Shown one piece after another: positions 16,346 through 24,858 of a stretch of DNA of 64,000 bases. Position 1 is the first letter of the stretch; each line of letters opens with the position of its first letter. A program made the translations under genes and the position numbers. This stretch comes from an uncultured Planctomycetota bacterium (GTDB lineage: Bacteria > Planctomycetota > Phycisphaerae > SM23-33). The notes beneath the pieces were generated by a model. The model made no database searches, had not been told where the DNA came from, and saw only the letters and a program-made list of their open reading frames with translations. Where the stretch lies: contig CAITIS010000094.1 in assembly GCA_903892515.1 (NCBI GenBank), positions 1-64,000 of the forward strand, read 5' to 3'.

Positions 16346-18349
16346 TTACCTGACAATCTCGTAACGGGCATCTTCAATCACGTACCGATGACCTGCCTTT
16401 TGAAGCTCCTTGCTGCCTGCGGGGAAACTTGTCGGGATGCCCTGTAATTCGCCCGACTTCGATTCTTCTTTGGGCAGTACGGGCAGGTCATACCGCTCGG
16501 CGAGGACCCCGCTGACTCTTATTCTCTTGTCGCGAACATCATCGGGCCATTCGCTACGATCCTCGGTCCCTGCTGTGTCGTTGGGCCCGACCCCGCCTCT
16601 GGCTGGGTGATCGAAATGAAAACTTCCGATATACACGCCGCCATGCTCGGTCACGAGCAACGGGCCGACCTTCCAGGCCTGTGCCTGCCCGACTAGAGTG
16701 ACCTTCTGCCCCAGATGAGCTTGAAAATAATCCTGCTTTGCCTCTTTTGGATCGGCGCGAACTGCCCGCGTTGCGGGCTTCGAGCAGGCGGCTGCGTCGG
16801 GCAGGCGGACTCGGTAGAGCATGCCGGTGGGCTGGGGGTCGATCAGCCCCAGCAGCTCCGGCGGCGCGTAGCCAGGGGCATTCGAGACCGTGTACAGGTC
16901 CAGGCCACGCAGTTGGCACAGCAACGCCGTCGGGTCTTTGAGCCGCTCGTGCAGGATCGGGCTGGCGCTCCAGACGACGCGGATGTTCTCGTCCTTGCGG
17001 GCGGAAATCTCCATCAGCAGCGGGTACATCGGCGTGTCGTCGGCGATGATCCGCGCCTCATGGCCGGTCGCCTCCAACTGGTCCACCGCCGCGGAGGCGA
17101 AGCGCATGGCTGAGTTTTCGTTCTGCTTCCATGGCGTCAGCCAGTACCGCAGCTCGTCGCGGAAGGGCAGCGTTCTGGCCCGGCTATAGCCGCCGTGGTA
17201 GCGCCGCACCAGTTCGGGGGCCTGCCAGTAGAAGATCGGCATCGCCACCACGAACAGCCCGGCCAGCGCCAAGCCCACCCTGCCGCCGACTTTGCCGCGG
17301 TCCATCAGCCAGCCCAGCCCCACGGCTGCGACCAGTTCGATCATCGCCAAACTTGGCAGGAAGAAGGTGAACTGGTCTGGCACGTCGTAACGCAGCACGA
17401 ACGCCAACTCGATCAGCGTGATGGCCGCCATGGCCACGGCCAGCGGCGTACCCACCTTGCGGCGCAGCACGGCCGATCCGATGACGGCCAGCACCAGCGG
17501 CGTTCCGGCGATGGAAAGGAACATGAAGGCGTAATTGGCCTTGCGGATGTTGGACAGGTGGAAGGATGTGCTGGCGACGGCCGGGCCGTAGGAATCGCCC
17601 ACCAGGGCAGAACGCATCGCCTGCGCCACCGGCAGGCCGGCCTGGATCTGCTGATAGATAATGACCAGGTACGGCGAGGCTCCGACGATCCAGGCGCCGG
17701 CAGCGGCCGGTAAGCTCCACGGCGGCAACTGACGCTTGGCGATCAGCCAGATGGCCAGGGCGAAGTATACCGGCAGCGGCAGCAGGGCCAGGTTGTGGAA
17801 GGACAGGTCGATGCCGCTGGCCAGCGCTAGCGCCACCAGCCGGCGCCACGTCGGCTGACGCAGCAGCAGGACCAGTATCCAGATCTCGGCCATGAAGACG
17901 GCCAGTTGCACCGGCATGACGTCGGCAATAGTGCCCAGCCACCACGAGGTGTGGGCGACGGCGAACATGGCAGTACAAGCCACGGCCACGGCCAGCCGGC
18001 CCGTGAGCAGGTTGGCCACCGCGGCAAAGCTGGCCAGCGCCGCCGCCATGGCCAGGCTGCTGAAGATGTTGAGTTTCCACGCCAGCGTAAGTCCTGGTAT
18101 GAACTTAAGCAGCCAACCCAGAGTAATGTACAGAGGATGCGCCAGGGCCAGGCCCAATCCGCCCACCAGGTCGGGTTGCTGCTGGCTGGCGCGGTACTGG
18201 AAGATGCCCGCATCTTCCCAGCTGTAGCCTCGCTGGGCAGTTAAGGCGTACAGCAGGCCCGAGGCGATGAACACCGCCAACCACAGCCCTTTTTGTGAAG
18301 GGGCTTGAGAGGCTGGTCGATATCTCTGTTGAATCTCTGTCGTGTGCAT
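16346..18349 (-). CDS. GT-C-like membrane glycosyltransferase (DUF2723-type) with C-terminal soluble domain
   Basis: A 667-residue polytopic protein. The N-terminal 370 residues hold about 10-11 membrane helices. The first extracytoplasmic loop contains SWEDAGIFQYRA and DLVGGLGLALAHPLY, resembling the DUF2723/TMEM260-like GT-C transferases that use polyprenyl-linked sugars. A loop region (about 385-540) is followed by a roughly 130-residue soluble C-terminal part with an OB-like pattern (KVTLVGQA, GGVYIGSF, DKRIRVSGVL). It is divergent from the UbiA gene, with only a few dozen bases between the starts, suggesting shared control. Acceptor and donor are unknown. Confidence 0.65.
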   Translation of the reverse strand: MHTTEIQQRYRPASQAPSQKGLWLAVFIASGLLYALTAQRGYSWEDAGIFQYRASQQQPDLVGGLGLALAHPLYITLGWLLKFIPGLTLAWKLNIFSSLAMAAALASFAAVANLLTGRLAVAVACTAMFAVAHTSWWLGTIADVMPVQLAVFMAEIWILVLLLRQPTWRRLVALALASGIDLSFHNLALLPLPVYFALAIWLIAKRQLPPWSLPAAAGAWIVGASPYLVIIYQQIQAGLPVAQAMRSALVGDSYGPAVASTSFHLSNIRKANYAFMFLSIAGTPLVLAVIGSAVLRRKVGTPLAVAMAAITLIELAFVLRYDVPDQFTFFLPSLAMIELVAAVGLGWLMDRGKVGGRVGLALAGLFVVAMPIFYWQAPELVRRYHGGYSRARTLPFRDELRYWLTPWKQNENSAMRFASAAVDQLEATGHEARIIADDTPMYPLLMEISARKDENIRVVWSASPILHERLKDPTALLCQLRGLDLYTVSNAPGYAPPELLGLIDPQPTGMLYRVRLPDAAACSKPATRAVRADPKEAKQDYFQAHLGQKVTLVGQAQAWKVGPLLVTEHGGVYIGSFHFDHPARGGVGPNDTAGTEDRSEWPDDVRDKRIRVSGVLAERYDLPVLPKEESKSGELQGIPTSFPAGSKELQKAGHRYVIEDARYEIVR

Positions 18350-18388
18350 GCGTCACCCTGGAATGCCTTGAGTCAGGAACCTTCTAAC

Positions 18389-19381
18389 TTGAACGCCTCG
18401 CCCGCTCGCCGCGGCCATGTAGCGACAATCTTCGCTGCCATGAGGCCTGCGCAGTGGACGAAGAACCTTTTCGTGCTGGTCGCGCTGCCCTTCAGCGGGC
18501 AGTGGTCGGCAGTGGATGGCCTGTCGTCCCTGGGCACTTGCGCGGCCTTTTGTCTGCTCTCCAGTTGCGTGTACCTCATCAATGATCTTGCCGATCGCGC
18601 GTCGGATCGACTGCACCCGACCAAACGTTTCCGTCCCATCGCCAGCGGCGAGTTGAGCGTCGGCCTGGCCATCGCCGCTGCCCTTGTGCTGCTGCTGGCC
18701 AGCGCGGCGATCATTGCTCTTATCGGCTATTGGCTGATTCATACGGCCAACCAAAGTTTCGTCCTGGAACGCGACGAAATCCCCGGCTACGTGGCCGCCC
18801 GCTTGCTGGCCTTCTGGTCGGCGAGCTACTTCATGCTGAACCTGGCGTACAGTCTGCGACTTAAGCAGTATGCTATCATGGACGTGCTGATCATCGCGAC
18901 GTGCTTCGTGCTTCGGGCCATGGCCGGAGCCGCCGCCATCGCCGTCATCATCAGTCCCTGGCTGGTTGTCTGCACCTTTACGCTGTGCCTTTTCATCGCC
19001 CTGGCCAAGCGGCGCAGCGAGATCGCCATGCTCGGCGACGCCGCCCAGTCCACGCGCCGCGCGAACGGGTTCTATACGTTGGTGAACATAGAGCACATGC
19101 TGGCGGTATCGGCTGGGCTGGCCATCGTCACTTACACGCTGTACTGCCTGGCGCAGCGGACCATCGCCCGGCACTCCGCCAACCTGGTCTGGACGATTCC
19201 GTTGGTCATCTATGGCATGTTCCGGTATTACTGCCTGGCCCTGAGCGCCGACAGCCAGGACGTAGCCAAGCTGCTGTCGCGCGACAAAGTCATGTGGCTG
19301 GTGGTATTTCTGTGGATGCTGGCGGTGGTCGTCGTAATACGGTGGGGCGGCAGCCCCCTGTTCAAAGGAATCTTGCAGTGA
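18389..19381 (+). CDS. UbiA-superfamily polyprenyl-phosphate transferase (DPPR-synthase-like)
   Basis: An intramembrane transferase with the N-terminal MRPAQWTKN segment and the Mg-binding motif INDLADRASDRLHPTKRFRP, the pattern of 5-phosphoribosyl-1-pyrophosphate:decaprenyl-phosphate transferases such as mycobacterial UbiA (Rv3806c). About 8-9 helices are evident. The start is uncertain: TTG 18389, with AGGA 10 nt upstream, is chosen. ATG 18440 would shorten the protein by 17 residues and begins at the conserved motif. Its stop overlaps the DUF362 start (GTGA). Product would be a lipid-linked pentose phosphate; this is inferred from family only. Confidence 0.82.
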   Translation: MNASPARRGHVATIFAAMRPAQWTKNLFVLVALPFSGQWSAVDGLSSLGTCAAFCLLSSCVYLINDLADRASDRLHPTKRFRPIASGELSVGLAIAAALVLLLASAAIIALIGYWLIHTANQSFVLERDEIPGYVAARLLAFWSASYFMLNLAYSLRLKQYAIMDVLIIATCFVLRAMAGAAAIAVIISPWLVVCTFTLCLFIALAKRRSEIAMLGDAAQSTRRANGFYTLVNIEHMLAVSAGLAIVTYTLYCLAQRTIARHSANLVWTIPLVIYGMFRYYCLALSADSQDVAKLLSRDKVMWLVVFLWMLAVVVVIRWGGSPLFKGILQ

Positions 19382-20532
19382 GTACCGTTGCCGTTATTCG
19401 CACCCGGCCCGAAAGCGTCGTCTCCGACGTGCAGCGTGTCATGGAACTGGGCGGGCTGGCCAAGGCGCTGGATCCCTCGGCCACCACCATCCTGAAGAAC
19501 AATATCTCCTGGCACCTGCTATACCCATCGGCCAATACGACGCCCTGGCAACTCGAAGGCAGCATCCTGGCCTTAAAGAAGGCCGGGTTTAACGACCTGG
19601 TCTGCGTGGAGAACGAAACCGTCGTCACCAGCGCGTCGCGCGGCGAGGTGCTCAACAAGCAGCGGCCGGTGTGCGAGCATTACGGCGTGCCGATCCGGTA
19701 CAACTTCCGCCAGCAGGACATGAAGTGGGTGGTGTATAAGCCCAAGGCCAAGATGTTGGTGCTGGACGAGATCTTCCCCGACGGCATCCGCATCCCGGAG
19801 TATTTTCTCGGCAAGAATGTGCTGCACCTGCCGACCGTCAAGTGCCACATCTACACCAATACCACCGGGGCCATGAAGAACGCATTCGGTGGCCTGCTGT
19901 CCAACCGGCGGCATTATTGCCATTCGCGGATTCACGAGACGCTGGTGGACCTGCTGGCAATTCAGAAGGAAATTCACAAGGGCATCTTCGCCATGTCCGA
20001 CGGCACCACGGCCGGCAACGGCCCGGGGCCCAGAACCATGGTGCCGGTGGCCAAGAACGTGCTGCTGGCCAGCGACGACTGCGTGGCCATCGACGCGGTG
20101 GCGTCCAAGATGATGGGCTTTGAGCCCATGGACTACGCCTTCATCCGCTTGGCGCACGAGCGTGGCCTGGGAGTGGGGCGGTTTGAGGAAATCAAGCTCG
20201 TGGGCGACGTCGATGCCGCCAAGGAGAACTGGGGCTTCTTCACGGGCGACAACGCTGCCTCCGCTGTGGGCAAGAGCATGTGGTTCGGGCCGCTTAAGTC
20301 CCTGCAAACGCTGATGTTTCACACGCCTATTGTGTACGCGTTCATCCTGGCCTCAGCCATCTATCACGACCAGGTCTGGTATCGCCTGCACGGGCAATCC
20401 GTAGTGAACGACTGGCTGGTCAATAGCCCCTGGGGCAGACTTTTCGCGGAATACCAGCCGGGAAGGGGAGAGGGCGTAGGGCGTAGGGCGGAAAACGAGG
20501 GCGTAGGGCATAGGGCAGAAACGAGGGCGTAG
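19378..20532 (+). CDS. DUF362-domain protein
   Basis: A 384-residue protein with the DUF362 pattern: early ILKNNISW, HLPTVKCHIYTNTTGAMKN in the middle, DGTTAGNGPGPRTMVP, then ASDDCVAIDAVASKMMGF. No 4Fe-4S Cys cluster is present. The GTG start overlaps the UbiA stop, so the two are translationally coupled. After FAEYQ the last 24 or so residues (GEGVGRRAENEGVGHRAE) are encoded by the period-7 array at 20470-20540, so the native C-terminus was probably shorter. DUF362 biochemistry is largely unsettled. The frame continues upstream inside UbiA only as an out-of-frame shadow. Confidence 0.85.
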   Translation: MSTVAVIRTRPESVVSDVQRVMELGGLAKALDPSATTILKNNISWHLLYPSANTTPWQLEGSILALKKAGFNDLVCVENETVVTSASRGEVLNKQRPVCEHYGVPIRYNFRQQDMKWVVYKPKAKMLVLDEIFPDGIRIPEYFLGKNVLHLPTVKCHIYTNTTGAMKNAFGGLLSNRRHYCHSRIHETLVDLLAIQKEIHKGIFAMSDGTTAGNGPGPRTMVPVAKNVLLASDDCVAIDAVASKMMGFEPMDYAFIRLAHERGLGVGRFEEIKLVGDVDAAKENWGFFTGDNAASAVGKSMWFGPLKSLQTLMFHTPIVYAFILASAIYHDQVWYRLHGQSVVNDWLVNSPWGRLFAEYQPGRGEGVGRRAENEGVGHRAETRA

Positions 20533-20540
20533 GGCAGAGA
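20470..20540. repeat. Period-7 array overlapping a gene 3' end
   Basis: GGGCGTA/GGGCATA heptamers interrupted by AAAACGA and AAACGA. The array encodes the tail of the DUF362 protein. A CCTACGA/CCTATGA array in inverse orientation lies at 20950-21005. Confidence 0.85.
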
Positions 20541-20949
20541 AGCGCAGGACGCAAGTCAGGTCGTAGGGGGGGAGGGGATGCGGTACGGCCAGCAGGCATT
20601 CAGGCCCGGAGGGCCGGAACGATTGTAGCCGTGGGCGTGAGCCCACGGTATGGACAACCCACAATGTGAGCCCCGAAGGGGCGGCACAGCCAGATCGAAG
20701 TGCCGCCCCGTCGGGGCTCAGTCATTTCGCGGTTCTCTCCGGGGGCTCACGCCCCCGGCTACCATCGTCCCGCCCCGTTGGGGCTCAGTCTGGCCGACGT
20801 CGTTCTGGCACTCGAGCTTTGCGTGCACAGTTTGCTGCGAATCGGGCGTCAGGGCCCGGTCTCCTCTGCACTGCATCTTCCTGGCACACCCGTACACGGA
20901 GACTCCTCTTCTCCTGCTTCTCCTTTTGCGATGGCCGTTGTGGTCTTTC
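20541..20949. other. Gene-free palindrome-rich interval between two arrays
   Basis: Contains GGCCCGGAGGGCC, GCCGTGGGCGTGAGCCCACGG, GCCCCGAAGGGGC with GCCCCGTCGGGGC (an inverted GTGCCGCCCC pair) and GGGGGCTCACGCCCCC between 20610 and 20790. The overlapping plus-strand frames at 20650-20999 encode only these repeats. No gene is supported. Confidence 0.6.
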
Positions 20950-21005
20950 CCCTACACCCTACGACCTATGACCTACGACCTATGACCGATGACCGATGAC
21001 CTATC
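20950..21005. repeat. Period-7 array (ACCTATG)
   Basis: Eight heptamers in register (CCCTACA, CCCTACG, ACCTATG, ACCTACG, ACCTATG, ACCGATG, ACCGATG, ACCTATC). It is oriented opposite to the array at 20470. Confidence 0.88.
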
Positions 21006-21148
21006 TTTTCACCGATAAGTATTGCTCGAAGCGCATGGTATTGGTATCGTGTCAAAGCTTTCGGGCGTCTGGGTTGCTGGCGAGGCGTCCGAAAATGGCA
21101 CCGGGCGGGCAGCGTGAAAAAAGCCGCTTTCGGGGCTGGATTTTGTAT

Positions 21149-21176
21149 TTGACAACCAAAATTGCTTGTCTATAGT
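21149..21176 (+). promoter_or_regulatory. Sigma-70-type promoter of the tRNA-Thr/tuf unit
   Basis: A consensus TTGACA (21149-21154) lies 16 bp from TATAGT (21171-21176), the best promoter in the window. Predicted start is near 21183. A GGCGAGGC...GCCCCGCC stem with one mismatch and a T7 run (21221-21261) lies between it and the tRNA and could act as a leader attenuator. Confidence 0.85.
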
Positions 21177-21220
21177 AGATAATTCGCCCAATGACGCGTG
21201 GGCAGTGCGCCTTTTGGTTT

Positions 21221-21261
21221 GACGGCGAGGCGGTATTTTCAGAGGCCCCGCCGGTTTTTTT
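21221..21261 (+). terminator. Possible attenuator/terminator hairpin before tRNA-Thr
   Basis: GGCGAGGC and GCCCCGCC pair with one A-C mismatch around a TATTTTCAGA-type loop, followed by GG and seven T. It is downstream of the promoter and upstream of the tRNA, so it would reduce, not end, transcription if active. Confidence 0.35.
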
Positions 21262-21263
21262 AC

Positions 21264-21335
<72 letters not shown>

Positions 21336-21433
21336 TAGGCCCGACCGGCCCGTGAAGCCGCCGGGGTCGGTGGTGGCTGGATCGGTTTGGACCGTAAACA
21401 CAAGGGAAACCTTCGAGATAGAGGAGCGCGTAT

Positions 21434-22642
21434 ATGGCCAAGGAAGTATTCCAACGTAACAAACCGCACGTCAACGTAGGCACCATCGGGCACGTTGACC
21501 ATGGCAAGACCACGCTGACGGCCGCCATCACCATGGTGCTGGCACAGCAGGGCCTGACCAAGTACAAGAGCTATGACGACATCGCCAAGGCTTCGGAATC
21601 CCAGGGCCGGCGCGACCCGACCAAGATTCTGACCATCGCCACCGCCCACGTGGAATACACGTCCAAGAACCGGCACTATGCCCACGTGGACTGCCCCGGT
21701 CACGCCGACTATGTCAAGAACATGATCACCGGCGCCGCCCAGATGGACGGCGCGGTCCTGGTGGTATCGGCCGCTGACGGCCCGATGCCCCAGACACGCG
21801 AGCACGTGCTGCTGGCCCGCCAGGTCAATGTTCCGGCCCTGGTGGTCTTCCTGAACAAGGTTGACTTGGTCGACGACCCGGAGCTGCTCGAACTGGTCGA
21901 GATGGAAATCCGCGAGCTGCTCAGCAAGTACGAATACCCCGGCGACACCACCCCGGTCATCAAGGGTTCTGCCACCGCGGCCATTGCCCATCCCGAAGAT
22001 CCCGCCTGCGCCAAGCCGATTCTCGACCTGGTCGAGGCCCTGGACACCTTCATTCCCGAGCCCACCCGCGAGACTGACAAGCCCTTCCTGATGCCAGTGG
22101 AAGACGTCTTCTCCATCAAGGGTCGTGGCACGGTCGGCACTGGCCGAATCGAGCGCGGCGTCATCAAGGTTGGCGAAGAAGTCGAGATCGTCGGCCTGCG
22201 TGACACCCGCACTTGCGTCGTGACCGGCGTGGAAATGTTCAACAAGACCCTCGACAGCGGTCAGGCCGGCGACAACGTGGGCCTGCTGCTGCGTGGCGTT
22301 GAAAAGACCGACCTGGAGCGCGGCATGGTGCTGGCCAAGAAGGGCACCGTCACGCCGCACAACAAGTTTGAGGCCCAGGTGTACGTGCTGACGAAGGAGG
22401 AAGGTGGCCGGCACAGTCCGTTCTTCAACGGCTACCGTCCTCAGTTCTACTTCCGTACGACCGACGTGACCGGCACGGTCAATCTTCAGAGCGGCGCCGA
22501 GATGTGCATGCCCGGCGACGACGTGGCGGTAACTGTCGAGTTGTTGAATGTCAAGGTGGCCATGGAAGAGCAGCTCCGGTTTGCGATCCGCGAAGGCGGT
22601 CGTACCATCGGCGCCGGCGTGGTCACGAAGATTTTGGAGTAA
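21434..22642 (+). CDS. tuf: Elongation factor Tu
   Basis: GTPase that delivers aminoacyl-tRNA to the ribosome. The 402-residue protein has [10 protein letters not shown] (G1, 18-27), [15 protein letters not shown] (G3 region), NKVDLVDD (G4) and the C-terminal barrel [20 protein letters not shown] segments. GAGGAG at 21420-21425 precedes the ATG. It is placed at the head of the superoperon, before secE, instead of after fusA as in the classical str operon. rpmG follows after 9 bp. Confidence 0.98.
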   Translation: MAKEVFQRNKPHVNVGTIGHVDHGKTTLTAAITMVLAQQGLTKYKSYDDIAKASESQGRRDPTKILTIATAHVEYTSKNRHYAHVDCPGHADYVKNMITGAAQMDGAVLVVSAADGPMPQTREHVLLARQVNVPALVVFLNKVDLVDDPELLELVEMEIRELLSKYEYPGDTTPVIKGSATAAIAHPEDPACAKPILDLVEALDTFIPEPTRETDKPFLMPVEDVFSIKGRGTVGTGRIERGVIKVGEEVEIVGLRDTRTCVVTGVEMFNKTLDSGQAGDNVGLLLRGVEKTDLERGMVLAKKGTVTPHNKFEAQVYVLTKEEGGRHSPFFNGYRPQFYFRTTDVTGTVNLQSGAEMCMPGDDVAVTVELLNVKVAMEEQLRFAIREGGRTIGAGVVTKILE

Positions 22643-22651
22643 GGTGCTCTC

Positions 22652-22819
22652 ATGGCCAAGTCCAAGGCCCGCGAATACGTTTGGCTGCAATGCGAGAGCT
22701 GCAAAATGCTCAACTACCGCACGGAAGTGCGCGTGGCCGGTGGTACGCCCAAGCTGGTGATGCAGAAGTTCTGCAAGCGCGAGCGCAAGCATACCGAGCA
22801 CAAGCTCAAGCGAAAATAA
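22652..22819 (+). CDS. rpmG: Ribosomal protein L33
   Basis: A 55-residue large-subunit protein, MAKSKAREYVWLQCESC at the N-terminus, TPKLVMQKFCKRERKHTEH near the end. Two Cys (CESC) are near the start and a single Cys is in the second half, so the zinc ribbon is partly degenerate. It sits between tuf and the terminator at 22833, so it is the last gene of the first transcription unit, an order also common in other bacteria (rpmG near secE/nusG). Confidence 0.95.
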   Translation: MAKSKAREYVWLQCESCKMLNYRTEVRVAGGTPKLVMQKFCKRERKHTEHKLKRK

Positions 22820-22832
22820 ACGGTCGATTTCG

Positions 22833-22870
22833 ACGGTCCCGGCGGCCCACCCAGCGGCCGGGACCGTTTT
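22833..22870 (+). terminator. Intrinsic terminator after tuf-rpmG
   Basis: An 11-bp perfect stem ACGGTCCCGGC (22833-22843) / GCCGGGACCGT (22857-22867) followed by TTT. It divides tRNA-Thr-tuf-rpmG from the tRNA-Trp-secE unit. Confidence 0.85.
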
Positions 22871-22907
22871 GTGATTCTGAATCTGAGATCTGCGGTTTGA
22901 GATTGCT

Positions 22908-22980
22908 ACGGCAGTAGCTCAATTGGTAGAGCAGCGGTTTCCAAAACCGCAGGTTAGGGGTTCGAGTCCCTTCTGCCGTG
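22908..22980 (+). tRNA. tRNA-Trp (CCA)
   Basis: Full cloverleaf: acceptor ACGGCAG/CTGCCGT, D-arm GCTC/GAGC, anticodon arm GCGGT-TTCCAAA-ACCGC with anticodon CCA, T-arm AGGGG-TTCGAGT-CCCTT, discriminator G. No encoded CCA tail. tRNA-Trp next to secE is a conserved neighbour pair. Confidence 0.95.
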
Positions 22981-23188
22981 GTTGAGACGGCTCGGCCAGT
23001 GCCACTTGCCGTTGGCCAGGCCGATGGGATGGCCAGGCGTGATTGGCTGTAAGGATCACGGCCGGCTGCAGGGAGTGCGGGCTTCGGTCCGTGCTGCGTC
23101 CGAAAAGTCATGGGCCGGATGCCCATGCGGTTGTTGTCAGTTCGTGGGCATGAGGCCCTGGCTGCGAAGACTGGCGAGGAGCCCGTAC

Positions 23189-23614
23189 GTGGCAGCGAAT
23201 ATTTATAAACCCGGACAGGGCAAGTACACCCGCCTGCTGACGTTGGCCGGCGGAGAGTTGATCGGCCTGACCATCGCCCGCGAGTTCTACAAGAACTTGA
23301 ACGGGGCGGACCTGAACACCTACCTGGTGTACGGCGTGCCGGTGGCGGTCTTTGCCCTCATCAGTGCTCTGATGCTTTGGATTGTGAATCAGCCGCGCAG
23401 TGCCGACTTCATGATCGCCACGGAGAGCGAGATGAAGAAGGTCTCCTGGGCCAGTCGGCGGGAGATCATCGGCAGCACCAAGGTCGTGATCGTCACGACG
23501 CTGGTGATGGCCCTGACGCTCTGGGCGGTGGACCTGGCCTTTGGGTTCTTCTTTACAAAGATCGGCGTGCTCATCGTCTCCGGCGGTTCCGGCGGCGACG
23601 TGCCTGTCGAATAG
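23189..23614 (+). CDS. secE: Protein translocase subunit SecE
   Basis: Small essential subunit of the SecYEG channel. The 141-residue product from GTG 23189 carries the canonical ESEMKKVSWASRREIIGST amphipathic helix (79-97) and the following membrane helix (about 98-122), plus another helix at about 44-65. GAGGAG at 23176-23181 sits 7 nt before GTG. The longer frame starting at 22982 begins inside repeat-like DNA and has no ribosome site. nusG follows after 19 bp. Confidence 0.93.
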   Translation: MAANIYKPGQGKYTRLLTLAGGELIGLTIAREFYKNLNGADLNTYLVYGVPVAVFALISALMLWIVNQPRSADFMIATESEMKKVSWASRREIIGSTKVVIVTTLVMALTLWAVDLAFGFFFTKIGVLIVSGGSGGDVPVE

Positions 23615-23633
23615 AACGGCGACGCAGAAGGCT

Positions 23634-24188
23634 ATGACCAAACGCTGGTACGTTCTTCGAGTGGCTTCAAACAAGGAAGAGGCGGTGCGCGACGCCCTGG
23701 AACGCAAGGTCAAGATCGAAGGCCTCCAGGAGAAGATCGGGCGCATCCTCGTGCCTTCCGACCGCAGGCCTAGGCCTCGGACCAAGCCATCGGAGAAGAA
23801 GTTCGTCGAGCGAAAGCTCTATCCCGGCTACGTCTTTATCGAGATGGAGCTGGAAGAGGACGGCACGATCGGTGAAAAGCCGTGGTTCCTGATCAAGGAA
23901 ACCACGGGCGTGGGCGACTTTATCGGTTCGGGCGGCAAGCCCGTGGCCATGAGCGACACCGACGTCGATAAGATGCTGATGCAGGCCAGCCGCCCGACAG
24001 AGGGCACGACGCTGGCCCTGGAGTATAAGAAGGGCGACCAGGTCAAGATCAAGGAAGGCCCCTTCGAGAACATCGAAGGCGCCGTGGACGAGGTCCTGGC
24101 CGACAAGGGCTTGGTCCGCGTCATCGTGACGATCTTTGGCCGGGCCACCCCGATCGAGTTGGAATACTGGCAGGTAGAGAAGGTTTAA
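23634..24188 (+). CDS. nusG: Transcription termination/antitermination protein NusG
   Basis: A 184-residue factor that binds RNA polymerase and couples it to Rho or the ribosome. NGN domain: KRWYVLRVASNKEEAV (3-18) to YPGYVFIEMEL. KOW domain: YKKGDQVKIKEGPFENIEGAV. The insertion RKVKIEGLQEKIGRILVPSDRRPRPRTK-type linker region is basic. AGAAGG lies just before ATG 23634; the frame upstream of it belongs to secE in another phase. A pair of period-7 arrays separates it from rplK. Confidence 0.97.
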   Translation: MTKRWYVLRVASNKEEAVRDALERKVKIEGLQEKIGRILVPSDRRPRPRTKPSEKKFVERKLYPGYVFIEMELEEDGTIGEKPWFLIKETTGVGDFIGSGGKPVAMSDTDVDKMLMQASRPTEGTTLALEYKKGDQVKIKEGPFENIEGAVDEVLADKGLVRVIVTIFGRATPIELEYWQVEKV

Positions 24189-24193
24189 GAAGT

Positions 24194-24277
24194 TTCGAGT
24201 TGCGAATGGCGAGTTTCGAATTGCCTGGCCTCGTTGAGGAAGGCGGAACTTCGAAAATCGAGATTCGAGATTCGAAA
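24194..24277. repeat. Pair of facing period-7 arrays (TTCGARW)
   Basis: TTCGAGT/TGCGAAT/GGCGAGT/TTCGAAT at 24194-24221 and TTCGAAA/ATCGAGA/TTCGAGA/TTCGAAA at 24250-24277, with 28 bp between. They fill the nusG-rplK gap inside the superoperon. Confidence 0.75.
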
Positions 24278-24304
24278 TTGGTTTTCAGAAGGTGAGTTGA
24301 CGCA

Positions 24305-24730
24305 ATGGCAAAAGCAATCAAAGCGAAGATCAAGGTTCAGGCCCCCGGCGGGCAGGCTACACCGGCACCGCCAATCGGACCGGCCCTGGGTCAGCACAAC
24401 GTGAATATCGGCCAGTTCGTCCAGCAGTTCAACGAGCGGACGCGGCAGTACAACGGGACGACCATCCCGGTGGAAATCACGGTGTACGAAGACCGTTCTT
24501 TCACGTTCATCTGCAAGAGCCCGCCGGCGGCGGTGCTGCTCAAGCAGGCGGCCAATGTCGCCAAGGGCAGCGGCGTGCCGAACAAGGAAAAGGTCGGCAA
24601 GGTCACGCGCGAGCAGGTCAAGCAGATCGCCACGACCAAGGTTAACGACCTGAACTCCTTCAGCATCGAAGCGGCCATGCGGCTGATCGAAGGCACGGCC
24701 CGCGGCATGGGCATCGAAATTACTGAGTAA
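24305..24730 (+). CDS. rplK: Ribosomal protein L11
   Basis: A 141-residue protein of the GTPase-associated centre that binds 23S rRNA helices 43/44. [21 protein letters not shown] (N-terminal domain, Pro-rich switch) and the C-terminal VRTDLNSF-like [26 protein letters not shown] are intact. AAGGTGAG precedes the ATG. First gene of rplK-A-J-L. Confidence 0.98.
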   Translation: MAKAIKAKIKVQAPGGQATPAPPIGPALGQHNVNIGQFVQQFNERTRQYNGTTIPVEITVYEDRSFTFICKSPPAAVLLKQAANVAKGSGVPNKEKVGKVTREQVKQIATTKVNDLNSFSIEAAMRLIEGTARGMGIEITE

Positions 24731-24858
24731 CGTCTGGTGGCCCCAGGCACCGGCACGGGCTCGAAAGTCCGCGTCACCTGTGGCCGCCCTCATCAGCCTG
24801 ACCACGGGCTGCAACTACAACAGTGGGACCCTCGCCAGAGGGGAAAGGACGCATCGGA

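Noticed and set aside
18901..19377. N-terminal extension of the DUF362 frame
   Set aside because: It is the +1 shadow of the UbiA gene; the GTGA overlap at 19378 is the natural coupled start.
20650..20999. Three overlapping about 100-residue frames
   Set aside because: They translate palindromic repeats and the ACCTATG array; none has a ribosome site or a stable composition.
22982..23188. 69-residue N-terminal extension of SecE
   Set aside because: GAGGAG at 23176-23181 fixes GTG 23189 as start; the upstream part begins at once after tRNA-Trp and is Cys/Arg/Gly-rich.
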